DNA of 64,000 nucleotides, taken from a bacterium. Lineage in GTDB: Bacteria > Krumholzibacteriota > Krumholzibacteriia > LZORAL124-64-63. Under the pieces are notes generated by a model that was not told the DNA's origin, did not search any database, and saw only the letters and a program-made list of their open reading frames with translations. The DNA lies in NCBI GenBank assembly GCA_016712675.1, contig JADJQR010000001.1, positions 2,728,001-2,792,000 on the forward strand. Reading direction: 5' to 3'. A program made the position numbers and the translations under genes. Shown piece after piece: positions 9,757-18,234 of this stretch (position 1 is its first letter; the number at the start of each line of letters is the position of its first letter).

Positions 9757-11040
9757 TCAGCTCCGCCACCAGGTGTCGCCGTGCCGCCAGGGCGAATCGG
9801 CAGCACCATCCTCCAGCGCACGCCTGAGCGCATCCAGCGCCGCGGCCACCGCCAGCAGTCGATTGCGGGCGCGGTCGCCCGGGAACCGCAGGCACTGCGC
9901 GAAGGTGCCCGACGGCGAGGCCAGCCCGATCCATGTCGTGCCCACGGGCTTGGCCTCGCTGCCGCCACCCGGTCCACTGATGCCGCTGACCGATACGGCC
10001 AGATCGGCGCCCAGACGCTCGCGGCAACCGGCCGCCATGGCACGCACGCTGGCCTCGCTGACCGCCCCGTCCGCCTGGAGCACCGCCGCAGGCACGCCCA
10101 GCTGGTCGCGCTTGGCCTGGTCGGCATAGGCGATGATGCCGCCGCGGAAGCAGGCCGAAGCGCCGGCCACGCCCGTCAGCGCCCCGCCGACCAGGCCGCC
10201 GGTGCACGATTCGGCGACGGCGAGCGAGCGGCCGCGCGCGGTCGCCAGCGTGACCACGGTCGTCGGCAGGTCGGCGCCGTCGCGCGCGTACACCAGCCGG
10301 CCGAACTCCGCGTCGAGCATGCTGCCGGCCGCCTCCAGCTGCCCTTCATCGCCGGCACCGGCGCTCACGCGCACATCGACGCCCCAGTCGGACAGCCACC
10401 ACGACCAGCCCAGGCGCGGATAGGCCTCGCGGGCCGCCGCGCAGCGCTGGACCAGCTTGAGTTCGGGATACTGCGCCGTGCGGCGCACCAGGGTGGCGCG
10501 CGGGGCCGGCAGCGCTCCCTCCTGTTCCAGCCGCGCGATGACCGCAGGCAGCAGCCCGACCAGTTCGGGCGGCACGCCCGGCAGCAGCACGAACATGCGG
10601 CCCGACAGGCGGCCCACGAGGCCCGGCGCCGAGCCGACCGGGTTGGGCACGGCCGCCAGCCCGCGCGGCACCTCGCATTGCCGTTCGATGCCCGGACTGG
10701 TCGCCACGCCGCGCTGCCGCCAGCGCTCCTCCAGCTGGGCGCGGACGCCGGGATCCTGGTCCAGGGGCACGTCCGCCCAGCGGGCCAGCACGTCGCGCGT
10801 CAGGTCGTCGGGCGTCGAGCCGAGGCCGCCGGACATGAACACCAGGTCGCCGGGCACTGTCCGGTCCAGGGCGGCCCCGATGGCCTCCTCGTCGTCGGGG
10901 ACCACCTGGATCAGCGCGCAGCGGAGCGCATGCCCGCCGAGCGCGCGCTGGATGCGCCCGCTGTTGGTGTCGGCGGTGCGCCCCTCGAGCAGCTCGTCGC
11001 CGACGGCGATGATCTTCAGCTCGCCCGCCGGCCCCGTCAC
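9757..11040 (-). CDS. cinA: CinA: MocF domain plus nicotinamide-nucleotide amidase
   Basis: Two-domain protein of 427 residues. The N-terminal MoaB/Mog-like domain (about 1-170) holds GDELLEGRTADTNS and FMSGGLGSTPDDLT. The C-terminal PncC-type domain (about 265-420) has LAVAESCTGGLVGG and SVSGISGPGGGSEAKPVGT, which deamidates NMN in pyridine nucleotide recycling. The start is GTG at 11040, overlapping the pgpA stop as GTGA, so translation is likely coupled to pgpA. A longer in-frame reading exists but is antisense-like over pgpA and was rejected. Confidence 0.94.
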   Translation of the reverse strand: MTGPAGELKIIAVGDELLEGRTADTNSGRIQRALGGHALRCALIQVVPDDEEAIGAALDRTVPGDLVFMSGGLGSTPDDLTRDVLARWADVPLDQDPGVRAQLEERWRQRGVATSPGIERQCEVPRGLAAVPNPVGSAPGLVGRLSGRMFVLLPGVPPELVGLLPAVIARLEQEGALPAPRATLVRRTAQYPELKLVQRCAAAREAYPRLGWSWWLSDWGVDVRVSAGAGDEGQLEAAGSMLDAEFGRLVYARDGADLPTTVVTLATARGRSLAVAESCTGGLVGGALTGVAGASACFRGGIIAYADQAKRDQLGVPAAVLQADGAVSEASVRAMAAGCRERLGADLAVSVSGISGPGGGSEAKPVGTTWIGLASPSGTFAQCLRFPGDRARNRLLAVAAALDALRRALEDGAADSPWRHGDTWWRS

Positions 11041-11516
11041 AGGCCCCACCCCGCGAGCAGGCGCGCGGTCAGGTGGGTGGCCACGCAGGCCAGCACGCCG
11101 GCCCCCAGGTCGTCGGCCACGATGCCCACGCCGCCGCCGCCGCCCAGGCGTTCGAGCCGCCGCACGCCCAGCGGCTTGAGGATATCGAAGAAGCGGAACC
11201 AGAGGAAACCCGCCAGCCAGACGAGCGGGCCGCCGGCGACGCCGAAGTAGGTGACGATCATGCCGGCGACCTCGTCGATGACGACCAGCTTCGGATCCTC
11301 GCCATGGATGCGCTCCAGCGCGCCCGCCACCGGCACGGCCACCGCCACGACGACGAACAGCAGCGCCGCCTGCGTCCACAGCGGAATGGGTCCCCACGCT
11401 GTCCAGGCTCCCCACCACAGCAGCGCGTACAGCAGGCTGCCAGCGGTGGCCGGGGCGATGGGCGCGTAGCCGGAGCCGAAGAAGGTCCCGATCAGGTGGA
11501 GCTGGAAGCGGAGCAT
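11037..11516 (-). CDS. pgpA: Phosphatidylglycerophosphatase A
   Basis: Inner-membrane enzyme that removes the phosphate from phosphatidylglycerol phosphate. The 159 residues show the PgpA signature pieces: FGSGYAPIAPATAGS at the N terminus, the acidic VVIDEVAGMIVTY near residue 80, the FRFFDILKPLGVRRLE segment, and VGIVADDLGAG. Four hydrophobic segments fit the family. The ATG at 11516 is followed by an ordinary length. Overlaps cinA by GTGA. Confidence 0.94.
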   Translation of the reverse strand: MLRFQLHLIGTFFGSGYAPIAPATAGSLLYALLWWGAWTAWGPIPLWTQAALLFVVVAVAVPVAGALERIHGEDPKLVVIDEVAGMIVTYFGVAGGPLVWLAGFLWFRFFDILKPLGVRRLERLGGGGGVGIVADDLGAGVLACVATHLTARLLAGWGL

Positions 11517-11624
11517 CGCTGTTCCCCGGGCTGGAAGGCCGATCGATCACGGTCGCGACGGCCGCATTATAGCCGATCGACCGCCCTTCCACCAAGCGGG
11601 GGCACGATCTGCGGGACGACGCCT

Positions 11625-12989
11625 CTACTCGAAGCTCCCCGCGTCGTCGTCGCCGTACTGTTCGCCGTATACCTCGCGCTCCTCGTCCTCGAAGAAGAAC
11701 CTATCGCCGAAGGCCGGACGAAGGGTGTTCATCCACACCGCCTTCTCGTCGTACTCGGCGAAGAACGGCCGCGCCGCCCAGTCCGGGTTCCGCCCCTGGA
11801 TGAAGCGCAGCACGAACACCCGGCGACCCTCCACCTCGCTGACGCCGAGCACCTGGACCTTGCCCGGCGTGCAGGACATGCTGGGACCGCGGACCGTACG
11901 ACACACGCCGCTCACGCCCTGGTACGCCTGGCGCCACAGGTCCCAGGCCTCAACCAACGTGACGGCGAAGTAGTGCTGGGCGCCCGTGTCGCGCGCGATG
12001 AACATGTAGTAGGGGATGCAGTTCAGGTTCACCTGGGTCCGCCACATCGTCGACCAGGCCTCCGGGGTGTCGTTGATGTGGCGCAGCAGCGGCGACTGCG
12101 TGCGGATCTGCGCCCCGGCCGAGCGCAGGCGCCGGATCGCCGCGCGCACCGCCGGCGTGGACAGCTCCCGCGGATGGCTGAAATGCGCCATGATCGCCAG
12201 GTTGATGCCCCGCCGCGTGATGCGCTCGAACAGCCGCAGCGTGTCGTCGGCATCCGCGTCGGTCGTGAACCGGTACGGCCAGAAGCCGAGCGCCTTGGTG
12301 CCGATCCGGATCGTCTGGATGTTCGTCCCCGCATCGGGCGCCAGGACCGGATCGAGATACCGGGCCAGCACGCGGCTCGACATGATCATCGGGTCGCCGC
12401 CGGTCAGCAGGAGGTCCGTGGCTTCCGGATGCGCCGCCAGATACCGCACCAGGAGCTCGGACTCCCGCGTCGCGAAGCGCAGGCCTTCCATGCCGACGAA
12501 CTGGGGCCAGCGGAAGCAGAACGTGCAGTAGCTGTGGCAGGTCTGGCCGGCGCTCGGGAAGAAGAGTACGGTCTCGCGATATTTGTGCTGGATGCCGGCC
12601 AGCGGCTCACCGTCCAGCCGCGGCACGTTCCGGTCGACCTGGCCCGCCGGGTGCGGGTTCAACTGCACGCGGATGGTGTCGGCGACGGCCTTCAATTCCG
12701 CCTCCCCGGCAGCGCGTTCCAGAGCCGTCGCCATTTCGGCGTAGTGCCCGGGCAGCAGCATGCCCCGCTGCGGGAAGGTGAGCCGGAAGATCGGATCGCT
12801 CTCGTAGTCGTCCCAGTCGATCAGTTCGTCGGTGACGTAGTTGTTGACCTTGAACGGCAGGACGCTGCCGACCACTGCGATGTCGCGATGCATCCGCGCC
12901 GGCAGCGCGGCGACCTGGGGAATCTGGCGGTAGTTCTGCAGGTTGTAGGCGCGATAGGTGGACGAATCGACCTTGATGGTGTTCTTCAT
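11625..12989 (-). CDS. Radical SAM protein of the lysine 2,3-aminomutase (KamA) family
   Basis: 454-residue protein with the radical-SAM cluster motif CHSYCTFCFRW (Cys151, Cys155, Cys158) and the KamA-like LLTGGDPMIM and MAHFSHPRELS motifs. Canonical KamA enzymes use PLP on a Lys near the C terminus; here the candidate is the Lys in SCTPGKVQVLG, a region that differs from the usual Gly-rich sequence, so the exact substrate is uncertain. The N-terminal 60 residues and C-terminal tail are longer than in EpmB. Start ATG at 12989 with GAGGAGG upstream. A promoter and strong leader hairpin lie upstream. Transcribed alone. Confidence 0.85.
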   Translation of the reverse strand: MKNTIKVDSSTYRAYNLQNYRQIPQVAALPARMHRDIAVVGSVLPFKVNNYVTDELIDWDDYESDPIFRLTFPQRGMLLPGHYAEMATALERAAGEAELKAVADTIRVQLNPHPAGQVDRNVPRLDGEPLAGIQHKYRETVLFFPSAGQTCHSYCTFCFRWPQFVGMEGLRFATRESELLVRYLAAHPEATDLLLTGGDPMIMSSRVLARYLDPVLAPDAGTNIQTIRIGTKALGFWPYRFTTDADADDTLRLFERITRRGINLAIMAHFSHPRELSTPAVRAAIRRLRSAGAQIRTQSPLLRHINDTPEAWSTMWRTQVNLNCIPYYMFIARDTGAQHYFAVTLVEAWDLWRQAYQGVSGVCRTVRGPSMSCTPGKVQVLGVSEVEGRRVFVLRFIQGRNPDWAARPFFAEYDEKAVWMNTLRPAFGDRFFFEDEEREVYGEQYGDDDAGSFE

Positions 12990-13046
12990 CCCGATTGCCT
13001 CCTCAGTGTTGACGGTCCCACCTGGGGTGCCCACTCGGGGTGAGCG

Positions 13047-13070
13047 GGTGCGCGCGACGACGCGCGCACC
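13047..13070. promoter_or_regulatory. Perfect 10-bp inverted repeat in the leader of the KamA-family gene
   Basis: GGTGCGCGCG-ACGA-CGCGCGCACC, ten perfect pairs around a four-base loop, starting about five bases after the predicted transcription start of the minus-strand KamA-family gene. It could be a 5' mRNA stabilising hairpin, an attenuation element or a protein site; it has no U-tract. Confidence 0.5.
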
Positions 13071-13081
13071 GCGACCTTGGC

Positions 13082-13110
13082 AACCTAGGTACGATCGGGG
13101 GAGGCGACAA
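13082..13110 (-). promoter_or_regulatory. Candidate sigma70 promoter of the KamA-family gene
   Basis: Minus-strand TTGTCG (13105-13110), 17-base spacer, TAGGTT (13082-13087). The expected start near 13075 gives an 85-base leader containing the 13047-13070 hairpin. Confidence 0.45.
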
Positions 13111-13138
13111 GTCACCGGAGCGCGAATCGTCGCGCGGA

Positions 13139-14671
13139 TCAGCGCCGCAAGGCCGTATCGGCGGCACGCACCGCCGCGGGATAGCCGAGCGCACCCTGCG
13201 CCAGCGAGCCCAGGTCGGGGACGTCCGCGGCATCGACCCAGCGCGAATCGCCCGCGAGGCCGTGCCACTGAACCCAGGTGGTACCCGTCGCCGGGTCGTG
13301 CAGGACATCGGCGCGACGGGCGCCCGGGTCCCGCACGAACCGGATCTGCGACAGGAAGAGGCCGGCGTCGAGCAGGCGCTCGATGACGCCGCGCGCACTG
13401 GCCACATGCGGGGCAACGACCACCGCGCGCAGTTCGCGCACTTCGCTCGGGTAGACCTCGAACTCGCCGATGCGCTTGAGCATCTGCGCGATCAGGTCGG
13501 TCTCGCCGGCACCGTAGCAGCGGTCGTAGGTGCTCGCGTGGCCCAGGTAGGCGAACTTGCCGGGGCGACCGATGACGACCGCCGTGCACGTGCTGACGCC
13601 CCAGGTGACCAACGACGCGCCGGGCCGCGCGCCGTGAAACTCGTCCATGTCCACGCGCAGGAGGTTTGCGAAGGCAGGCGGCGACGCCACCGGCGCCGGC
13701 TGGGCTGCCGACACCGCGCGCACCAGCATCGCCTCCAGACCCTGACGGTCCCAGGCGCGGGTGACCACTTCGTCCTGGTCGATCTTGGCCACCAGCAGCC
13801 ACTCGTGGCCCATGACCGGGACGACCTCGAAGGATGTCAGCGCCTCCTGGCCGCGGTAGTCCGTGATGGTCTTGCGGCCCCGACGTTCGGCGAACTTGGC
13901 CGCGATGTTCTGCGGTGACAGGTGCTGCCGCAGCACGCTCGTGTCGGCACGGAACCGCGAGTCCGTGAGCATCAGGCGATCCTGATTCACCAGGAAGACC
14001 TCGCCGGTGCGGCCAAGGAACTCCTCGCGGTCGAAGATCCGGTTCAGCTTGTCGATCGTGCACTGCAGGATCAGCCAGCCGGAGCTGCCACCTGCCGCCA
14101 GCGGCTCGACGAAGAAGGCAGACGCCTCTCCCGAGGCCTCGTAGGGCTGGTAGTCCACGAAGGCGGACTTGGGCGAGCCACGCAGGCGCCGGACGAGTGC
14201 GGTGTCGCGCCAGGGCGCCTCGAAGAGATTGCGGCCGCGATCCGCCTCGCCGCGAATGGTGTGCACCACGCAGCCGTCACTGTCCACGAACAGCAGATCG
14301 TAGAACGCGAGGTAGCGCGTGAGGTAATGCTCCCGCAGGGATTCGTCGAGCCGCTCCATGGCCGCGACGGCCGCATCGGGCGGTGGCGTCACATGGCCCA
14401 AGTAGTGGAACCGGGTCCGAAGCTCGAAGTACCCGGTGATCACGGGGTCGGCGGCGGCCTGGCCGGCCAGGTCCCGGACCCGGTCCAGGTATTGGCGAAG
14501 CTGCGCGAGCTTCTCGTCGCGGACACGGTCCAGCTCGGCATAGGTCGCCGCGACCAGGTCCTGGCCGGCCAGCGCCCGGCCGGAACTGCCGGGCAGCGGC
14601 AGGAACAGCAGGGCCGCGGCCCAGGCCAGACCGACGACCATGGACCGTCCGGAACGTGAAGTGTGGATCAT
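13139..14671 (-). CDS. Exported Cache-domain protein with C-terminal CheD-like domain
   Basis: 510 residues. An N-terminal hydrophobic segment (about 11-36) acts as signal peptide or anchor. Residues about 38-305 look like a double Cache sensor (FYDLLFVDSDGCVVHTIRG, then VFLVNQDRLMLTDSRF and HEWLLVAKIDQDEV). Residues about 350-470 resemble the CheD glutamine deamidase: VTWGVSTC aligns with the CheD VTLGLGSC, placing Thr356, Cys362 and His378 (in LGHAS) where the CheD Thr/Cys/His triad lies, followed by a helix and ATGTTWVQW near the end. CheD is normally cytoplasmic, so an exported version is odd. No chemotaxis genes are nearby. Ends just before the KamA promoter; function unknown. Confidence 0.75.
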   Translation of the reverse strand: MIHTSRSGRSMVVGLAWAAALLFLPLPGSSGRALAGQDLVAATYAELDRVRDEKLAQLRQYLDRVRDLAGQAAADPVITGYFELRTRFHYLGHVTPPPDAAVAAMERLDESLREHYLTRYLAFYDLLFVDSDGCVVHTIRGEADRGRNLFEAPWRDTALVRRLRGSPKSAFVDYQPYEASGEASAFFVEPLAAGGSSGWLILQCTIDKLNRIFDREEFLGRTGEVFLVNQDRLMLTDSRFRADTSVLRQHLSPQNIAAKFAERRGRKTITDYRGQEALTSFEVVPVMGHEWLLVAKIDQDEVVTRAWDRQGLEAMLVRAVSAAQPAPVASPPAFANLLRVDMDEFHGARPGASLVTWGVSTCTAVVIGRPGKFAYLGHASTYDRCYGAGETDLIAQMLKRIGEFEVYPSEVRELRAVVVAPHVASARGVIERLLDAGLFLSQIRFVRDPGARRADVLHDPATGTTWVQWHGLAGDSRWVDAADVPDLGSLAQGALGYPAAVRAADTALRR

Positions 14672-14799
14672 GCAATGCCTTTCGGCAGGCGGTCCCCGCG
14701 GCGAGGGCCCGCCGGCGTGAGCCTTCGAGCAAGGCGCCTGCCAGATTTCTCACGTAGGCGACACGGCCTCCGCGCGGATTCTGGCGCCGGGAACGCGAA

Positions 14800-14831
14800 C
14801 CCGGCGTCCGGACCCGCGGCCGGACGCCGGG
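14800..14831 (-). terminator. Strong hairpin downstream of the porin-cytochrome operon
   Basis: Twelve perfect pairs (CCCGGCGTCCGG / CCGGACGCCGGG) around an eight-base loop, 20 bases past the stop of the 14851-16071 gene. No T-tract follows, so it may be a 3' stability hairpin or a Rho-aided terminator. Confidence 0.5.
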
Positions 14832-14850
14832 CATGACCAGGTCCTGTCGG

Positions 14851-16071
14851 TCAGAAGGCGCTCACCAAGCCGATCGCCGCGCGCCCGGTCGAGGCCTCGT
14901 TGTCGTAAGTGTACTCAGCCGTCACGCGCAGGTTGCGGCGCGTCAAGCGGCTGACCGCCACGGTGAATCCCTCTTGGTCGGACTCGGCCCAGTCGCAGTC
15001 GATTCGGTTATACAGCAGCGTCACGACGTGGCGCGACCTGTCCTGATGCGGCGAGATCACCAATTCGGCCACGAGCCCGTCCGTCTCGACACGCTGCTCC
15101 TGCGCCAGGAAGCCGGGGTTCGTGTCGCGCCGCCTCAGGTACTGCAGGGAGAGATCGAACGTGCCGTTGCCAGCCTTCAGGTCCGGGCCGTGGTAGAGCA
15201 CGCGGTTGCGCATCACGGGGCCGGGCGCGTCGGTGTCGGGATCGAGGTCGGGGTCCGGGTCGAATCCGAGCTCGTCGCCGTAATAGCCGAAGTAACCGGC
15301 GCTGGCATGTGCCCCCAAGTCGCGCCCGACGCGCACGAAGACGTTCTTGTACTTGTCATTGTCGAAGCCGGCCTCGGTCGCCGCGTCCTTCCCGTTGCCA
15401 TTGAGGACCATCGCCGTGAGGTTGGCCGCAGCCCCCGGCAGGTCCCAGGCCACGATCACGCCGCGATCGTAGGCCAAGTTCACGTTCGAACGGCCGATGC
15501 GCGCCTTGTAGATCAAGTAGTCCTCGTACGTCAGGCGCAGCTCCCGCTTCATCAGCGGATCGCAGGCCTGGAACTGCCCGACCATGACGTCCAGGGGCTT
15601 GCCGCCCAGGTCGTTGAAGTGGACGTAGGCGTCCTCGATGCCGGCGACCTCACCCTTCTCCGACATGTAGAAGTAGAAGTAGTAGCCGATGTTCTTCGCC
15701 AGTGTCCCGCCGGACATGAGCTTGAGGCCGAACGGCGTCTGCAGGTCGGTGACCAAGTCGCCTTCGTCATCCTCCGCCAGGGTGGCGTAGGCGTCGAGCC
15801 GCACCCCGACCGGGAAGTCCCGGTTCAAGCGCAGCAGATCGTCGCCGGCCGCGACGTAGTCCCGGTCCGGGTCGTCCTCCACCAGCGCGAAGCCGTTGGC
15901 CGCGAAGTCCTCGCCGTACGGCTTCAGCCGCGGGAACGGCGCATGGCAGGTCGTGCAGCTCAGCTTGTGTCGGCGCGCGAACGCCGGGATCGCGCCGGCT
16001 TCGACGGGCCACAGCAGGGCGACGGTCACGGCGCACAGCAGCGCGGCGCACTGTTGTCTTGAGTTCAACAT
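14851..16071 (-). CDS. Outer-membrane beta-barrel protein with N-terminal c-type haem motif
   Basis: 406-residue exported protein. After a signal peptide (about 1-27) comes a single haem-binding CTTCH (residues 39-43) followed by APFPRLKPYGEDFAANGF, the usual start of the 'porin with N-terminal CxxCH' family. The rest consists of alternating beta strands with aromatic residues and acidic turns (including a DPDPDLDPDTD loop), ending in Phe, as in outer-membrane barrels. Start ATG at 16071 has GGAGG upstream. Eleven bases after the multihaem cytochrome gene, so the two are likely one operon acting in electron transfer across the envelope. Confidence 0.82.
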   Translation of the reverse strand: MLNSRQQCAALLCAVTVALLWPVEAGAIPAFARRHKLSCTTCHAPFPRLKPYGEDFAANGFALVEDDPDRDYVAAGDDLLRLNRDFPVGVRLDAYATLAEDDEGDLVTDLQTPFGLKLMSGGTLAKNIGYYFYFYMSEKGEVAGIEDAYVHFNDLGGKPLDVMVGQFQACDPLMKRELRLTYEDYLIYKARIGRSNVNLAYDRGVIVAWDLPGAAANLTAMVLNGNGKDAATEAGFDNDKYKNVFVRVGRDLGAHASAGYFGYYGDELGFDPDPDLDPDTDAPGPVMRNRVLYHGPDLKAGNGTFDLSLQYLRRRDTNPGFLAQEQRVETDGLVAELVISPHQDRSRHVVTLLYNRIDCDWAESDQEGFTVAVSRLTRRNLRVTAEYTYDNEASTGRAAIGLVSAF

Positions 16072-16082
16072 GAAGGCCTCCT

Positions 16083-17435
16083 TCAGTAGACCTCGACCCA
16101 GGTCTCGGCGACGTTGATGACGTGCGGGGCGGCCTCTTCGGCCGGCACCTTGAGGTATTCGGCCACGGGGGCCATCAGCAGCTGGTAGTTCAGGACGGCC
16201 CGGAAGGTGACACGCCCGGGGGCAACCTCCGCCGGCAGTTCCCAGGTGAAGGTCTCCACCTTGGTCTCGCGGGGCCCGATGCGGTAGTCCACGCCCAGCG
16301 AGGCGGTGTTCCACTGCTGCATCGTCATCCGCCCCTGCGGATCGAAGTAGGGCATGCGGAAGATACGGTTGCCGGACGCGATGCCGTCCCGCTGCACGCC
16401 GGCGAAGCCCTCCAGGCCGCGCGCGTCCCCCATGTCCTGGTAGGCCAGGACGTCGGCGGCGATCGTGTACTCCTCGCCCTCGAAGCCCTTGCGATCGACC
16501 GGCAGCCGCCAGGCGCGTCCGGCGCTGTCGGTGGCCGTGACTTCCAGCCACAGGAGCCGGTCCTCGACCGAACCGCTGGGCACCTTGTGGCCGCACTTGC
16601 CGTTAAACAGCTGCACCTTGATCACCGCGGTGTCGTCGAGCTCGAGTTCGCGTTCGAGCGGGTTCATGCGCAGCTCGATCGCGCCGTTCAGCTTTCCGTG
16701 GTCGTGGGCGCCGTGGAACAGGTGCTGGGCCACGGGGCCGGGCTGGCCCATGCGCGCCGAGACACCCTCTGCCCGCGGCATGTGGCAATCCTGGCACTGC
16801 ACGCCCTGGGCGTAGTAGGGGCCATCCTTCCATTCCAGGTGGGTCGACTTCACCCACACACCGTAGGGACTCATCTCGTTGTGGCAGGTGCCGCAGAAGT
16901 CGCCTGTGCGCAGGAACGGGTTCTCGACCGTGTCGTGGTGCGGCGAGGTGACGCCGGGCTTCGGCCCCTGCTTGCGTCGCCCCGGATCGGTGATCCAGTT
17001 GAAGTTGAACGGTACGTCGCCTTCGAATCCGGTCACGGTGTGGCAGTGGTCGCAGTGCACGGACTCGTTCGCGCGGCTGCCGGCCTCCGGACGCGGCGGC
17101 GGCGTGTCGCCGGCCAGGAACGCCGTCGGGGCGTGGCAGCCGTTGCAGCCGGCCTTCACCCCCGCCACCTTCTCGTCCCGCTCCGCGTGCGGGACGGCCA
17201 GTTCGAAGTACTCGATCTCGTCCCAGTGGTGGGTGTAGGCCTGGCTCATCATCGACTGCTTCCATTGCTGGAAGAGATCGTCATGGCAGGTGGCGCAGGC
17301 CTGCGGCTTCTCGTAGTCGTCGTAGGACCGCGTGCCGTGCGCGGCGTCGCTGACGGGCACCGCCGCGCCGGCCGCGGTCGCCGCCGCTGCACCTGCCAAG
17401 ACAGCCAAGCCGATGGCAAGGATTCTCGAAATCAT
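16083..17435 (-). CDS. Exported five-haem cytochrome c (cytochrome c554-like)
   Basis: 450-residue periplasmic or surface protein. Signal peptide about 1-26, then five CxxCH haem motifs: CATCH (47-51), CNGCH (97-101), CDHCH (128-132), CGTCH (181-185) and CQDCH (214-218), in the layout of the cytochrome c554 superfamily. The C-terminal half (about 230-450) has no haem motif and looks like a beta-rich domain; CGHKVPSG near 285 is a common marker of these proteins. ATG at 17435 was chosen because GGAG precedes it; a TTG seven codons upstream is also open. Operon with the porin-like gene. Confidence 0.9.
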   Translation of the reverse strand: MISRILAIGLAVLAGAAAATAAGAAVPVSDAAHGTRSYDDYEKPQACATCHDDLFQQWKQSMMSQAYTHHWDEIEYFELAVPHAERDEKVAGVKAGCNGCHAPTAFLAGDTPPPRPEAGSRANESVHCDHCHTVTGFEGDVPFNFNWITDPGRRKQGPKPGVTSPHHDTVENPFLRTGDFCGTCHNEMSPYGVWVKSTHLEWKDGPYYAQGVQCQDCHMPRAEGVSARMGQPGPVAQHLFHGAHDHGKLNGAIELRMNPLERELELDDTAVIKVQLFNGKCGHKVPSGSVEDRLLWLEVTATDSAGRAWRLPVDRKGFEGEEYTIAADVLAYQDMGDARGLEGFAGVQRDGIASGNRIFRMPYFDPQGRMTMQQWNTASLGVDYRIGPRETKVETFTWELPAEVAPGRVTFRAVLNYQLLMAPVAEYLKVPAEEAAPHVINVAETWVEVY

Positions 17436-17477
17436 ATTCAACTCCTTCGCCTTCAAGGACTTGGTCCCCCGCTGCGG

Positions 17478-17505
17478 ACACTAGCACATGGATGTCGGGA
17501 TGCAA
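17478..17505 (-). promoter_or_regulatory. Candidate promoter of the cytochrome/porin operon
   Basis: Minus-strand TTGCAT (17500-17505), 16-base spacer, TAGTGT (17478-17483), about 40 bases upstream of the cytochrome start codon. Confidence 0.35.
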
Positions 17506-17545
17506 GAAGCCGCGGGAAGCGGCCGACGTCCGCGGACAAAGCGAA

Positions 17546-17567
17546 GCGCGGCCGTCACCGGCCGCGC
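17546..17567 (-). terminator. Rho-independent terminator after mglBA
   Basis: Nine perfect pairs (GCGCGGCCG / CGGCCGCGC) with a TCAC loop, followed on the minus strand by TTCGCTTTGT. It lies 35 bases past the mglA stop. Confidence 0.6.
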
Positions 17568-17602
17568 CGTCACCGTTCAGGGCTCGCTGGCGATCGGCCC
17601 CG

Positions 17603-18187
17603 TCAGCTCGTCTGCAACTGCCTCAGGACCTTCTTGGCCACGCACTTGAGCGTGTCGAAGACGCCCACGCCCTGTACCGCAATGCCCTCGAAGTTGTCGT
17701 AGCCCTCGGGATTCAGTTCCTCGTTGAGCTCGGCGATGGGGATCGCGTCCGGCATGTCGCGCTTGTTCCACTGCATCACGAAGGGGATCTGCTCGAGGCT
17801 CAGGTCGTATTCCTTCAGGTTGTCGTGCAGGTTGTAGAGCGCCTCGATGTTCGCGTCGAAGCGCGCCTCGCTGCTGTCGCCGACGAAGACGATGCCGTCG
17901 ACGCCGCGCAGGATCAGCTTGCGGCTGGCGTTGTAGTAGACCTGGCCGGGGACCGTATAGAGGTGGAACCGCGTCTTGAAGCCCTTGACCTCGCCCAGTT
18001 CCAGCGGCAGGAAGTCGAAGAACAGCGTGCGGTCCATCTCCGTCGCCAGCGTCACGAGCTTGCCCTTCGTCTCGGGCGCCAGTTTCTCGTAGACGTACTG
18101 GATGTTGGTCGTCTTCCCGCCGAGACCGGGGCCGTAGTACACGACCTTGCAGTTGATCTCGCGCGAGGAGTAGTTGATCAGCGACAC
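17603..18187 (-). CDS. mglA: Ras-like GTPase MglA
   Basis: Small polarity GTPase of 194 residues, as in MglA of myxobacteria. Motifs: P-loop YYGPGLGGKTTN near residues 18-29, the switch-II-like YTVPGQVYYNASR, VFVGDSS and the base-recognition WNKRD. MglA normally sets the front pole of motile cells, with MglB as its activating protein. The gene lies 47 bases downstream of a roadblock-domain gene (18235-18732), the typical mglBA pairing. No other motility genes are in the window. Confidence 0.95.
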   Translation of the reverse strand: MSLINYSSREINCKVVYYGPGLGGKTTNIQYVYEKLAPETKGKLVTLATEMDRTLFFDFLPLELGEVKGFKTRFHLYTVPGQVYYNASRKLILRGVDGIVFVGDSSEARFDANIEALYNLHDNLKEYDLSLEQIPFVMQWNKRDMPDAIPIAELNEELNPEGYDNFEGIAVQGVGVFDTLKCVAKKVLRQLQTS

Positions 18188-18234
18188 GACGTTCCCCTTT
18201 GCCTGCCGATGGCGGGGCCGTGGCCCCTACTCGT

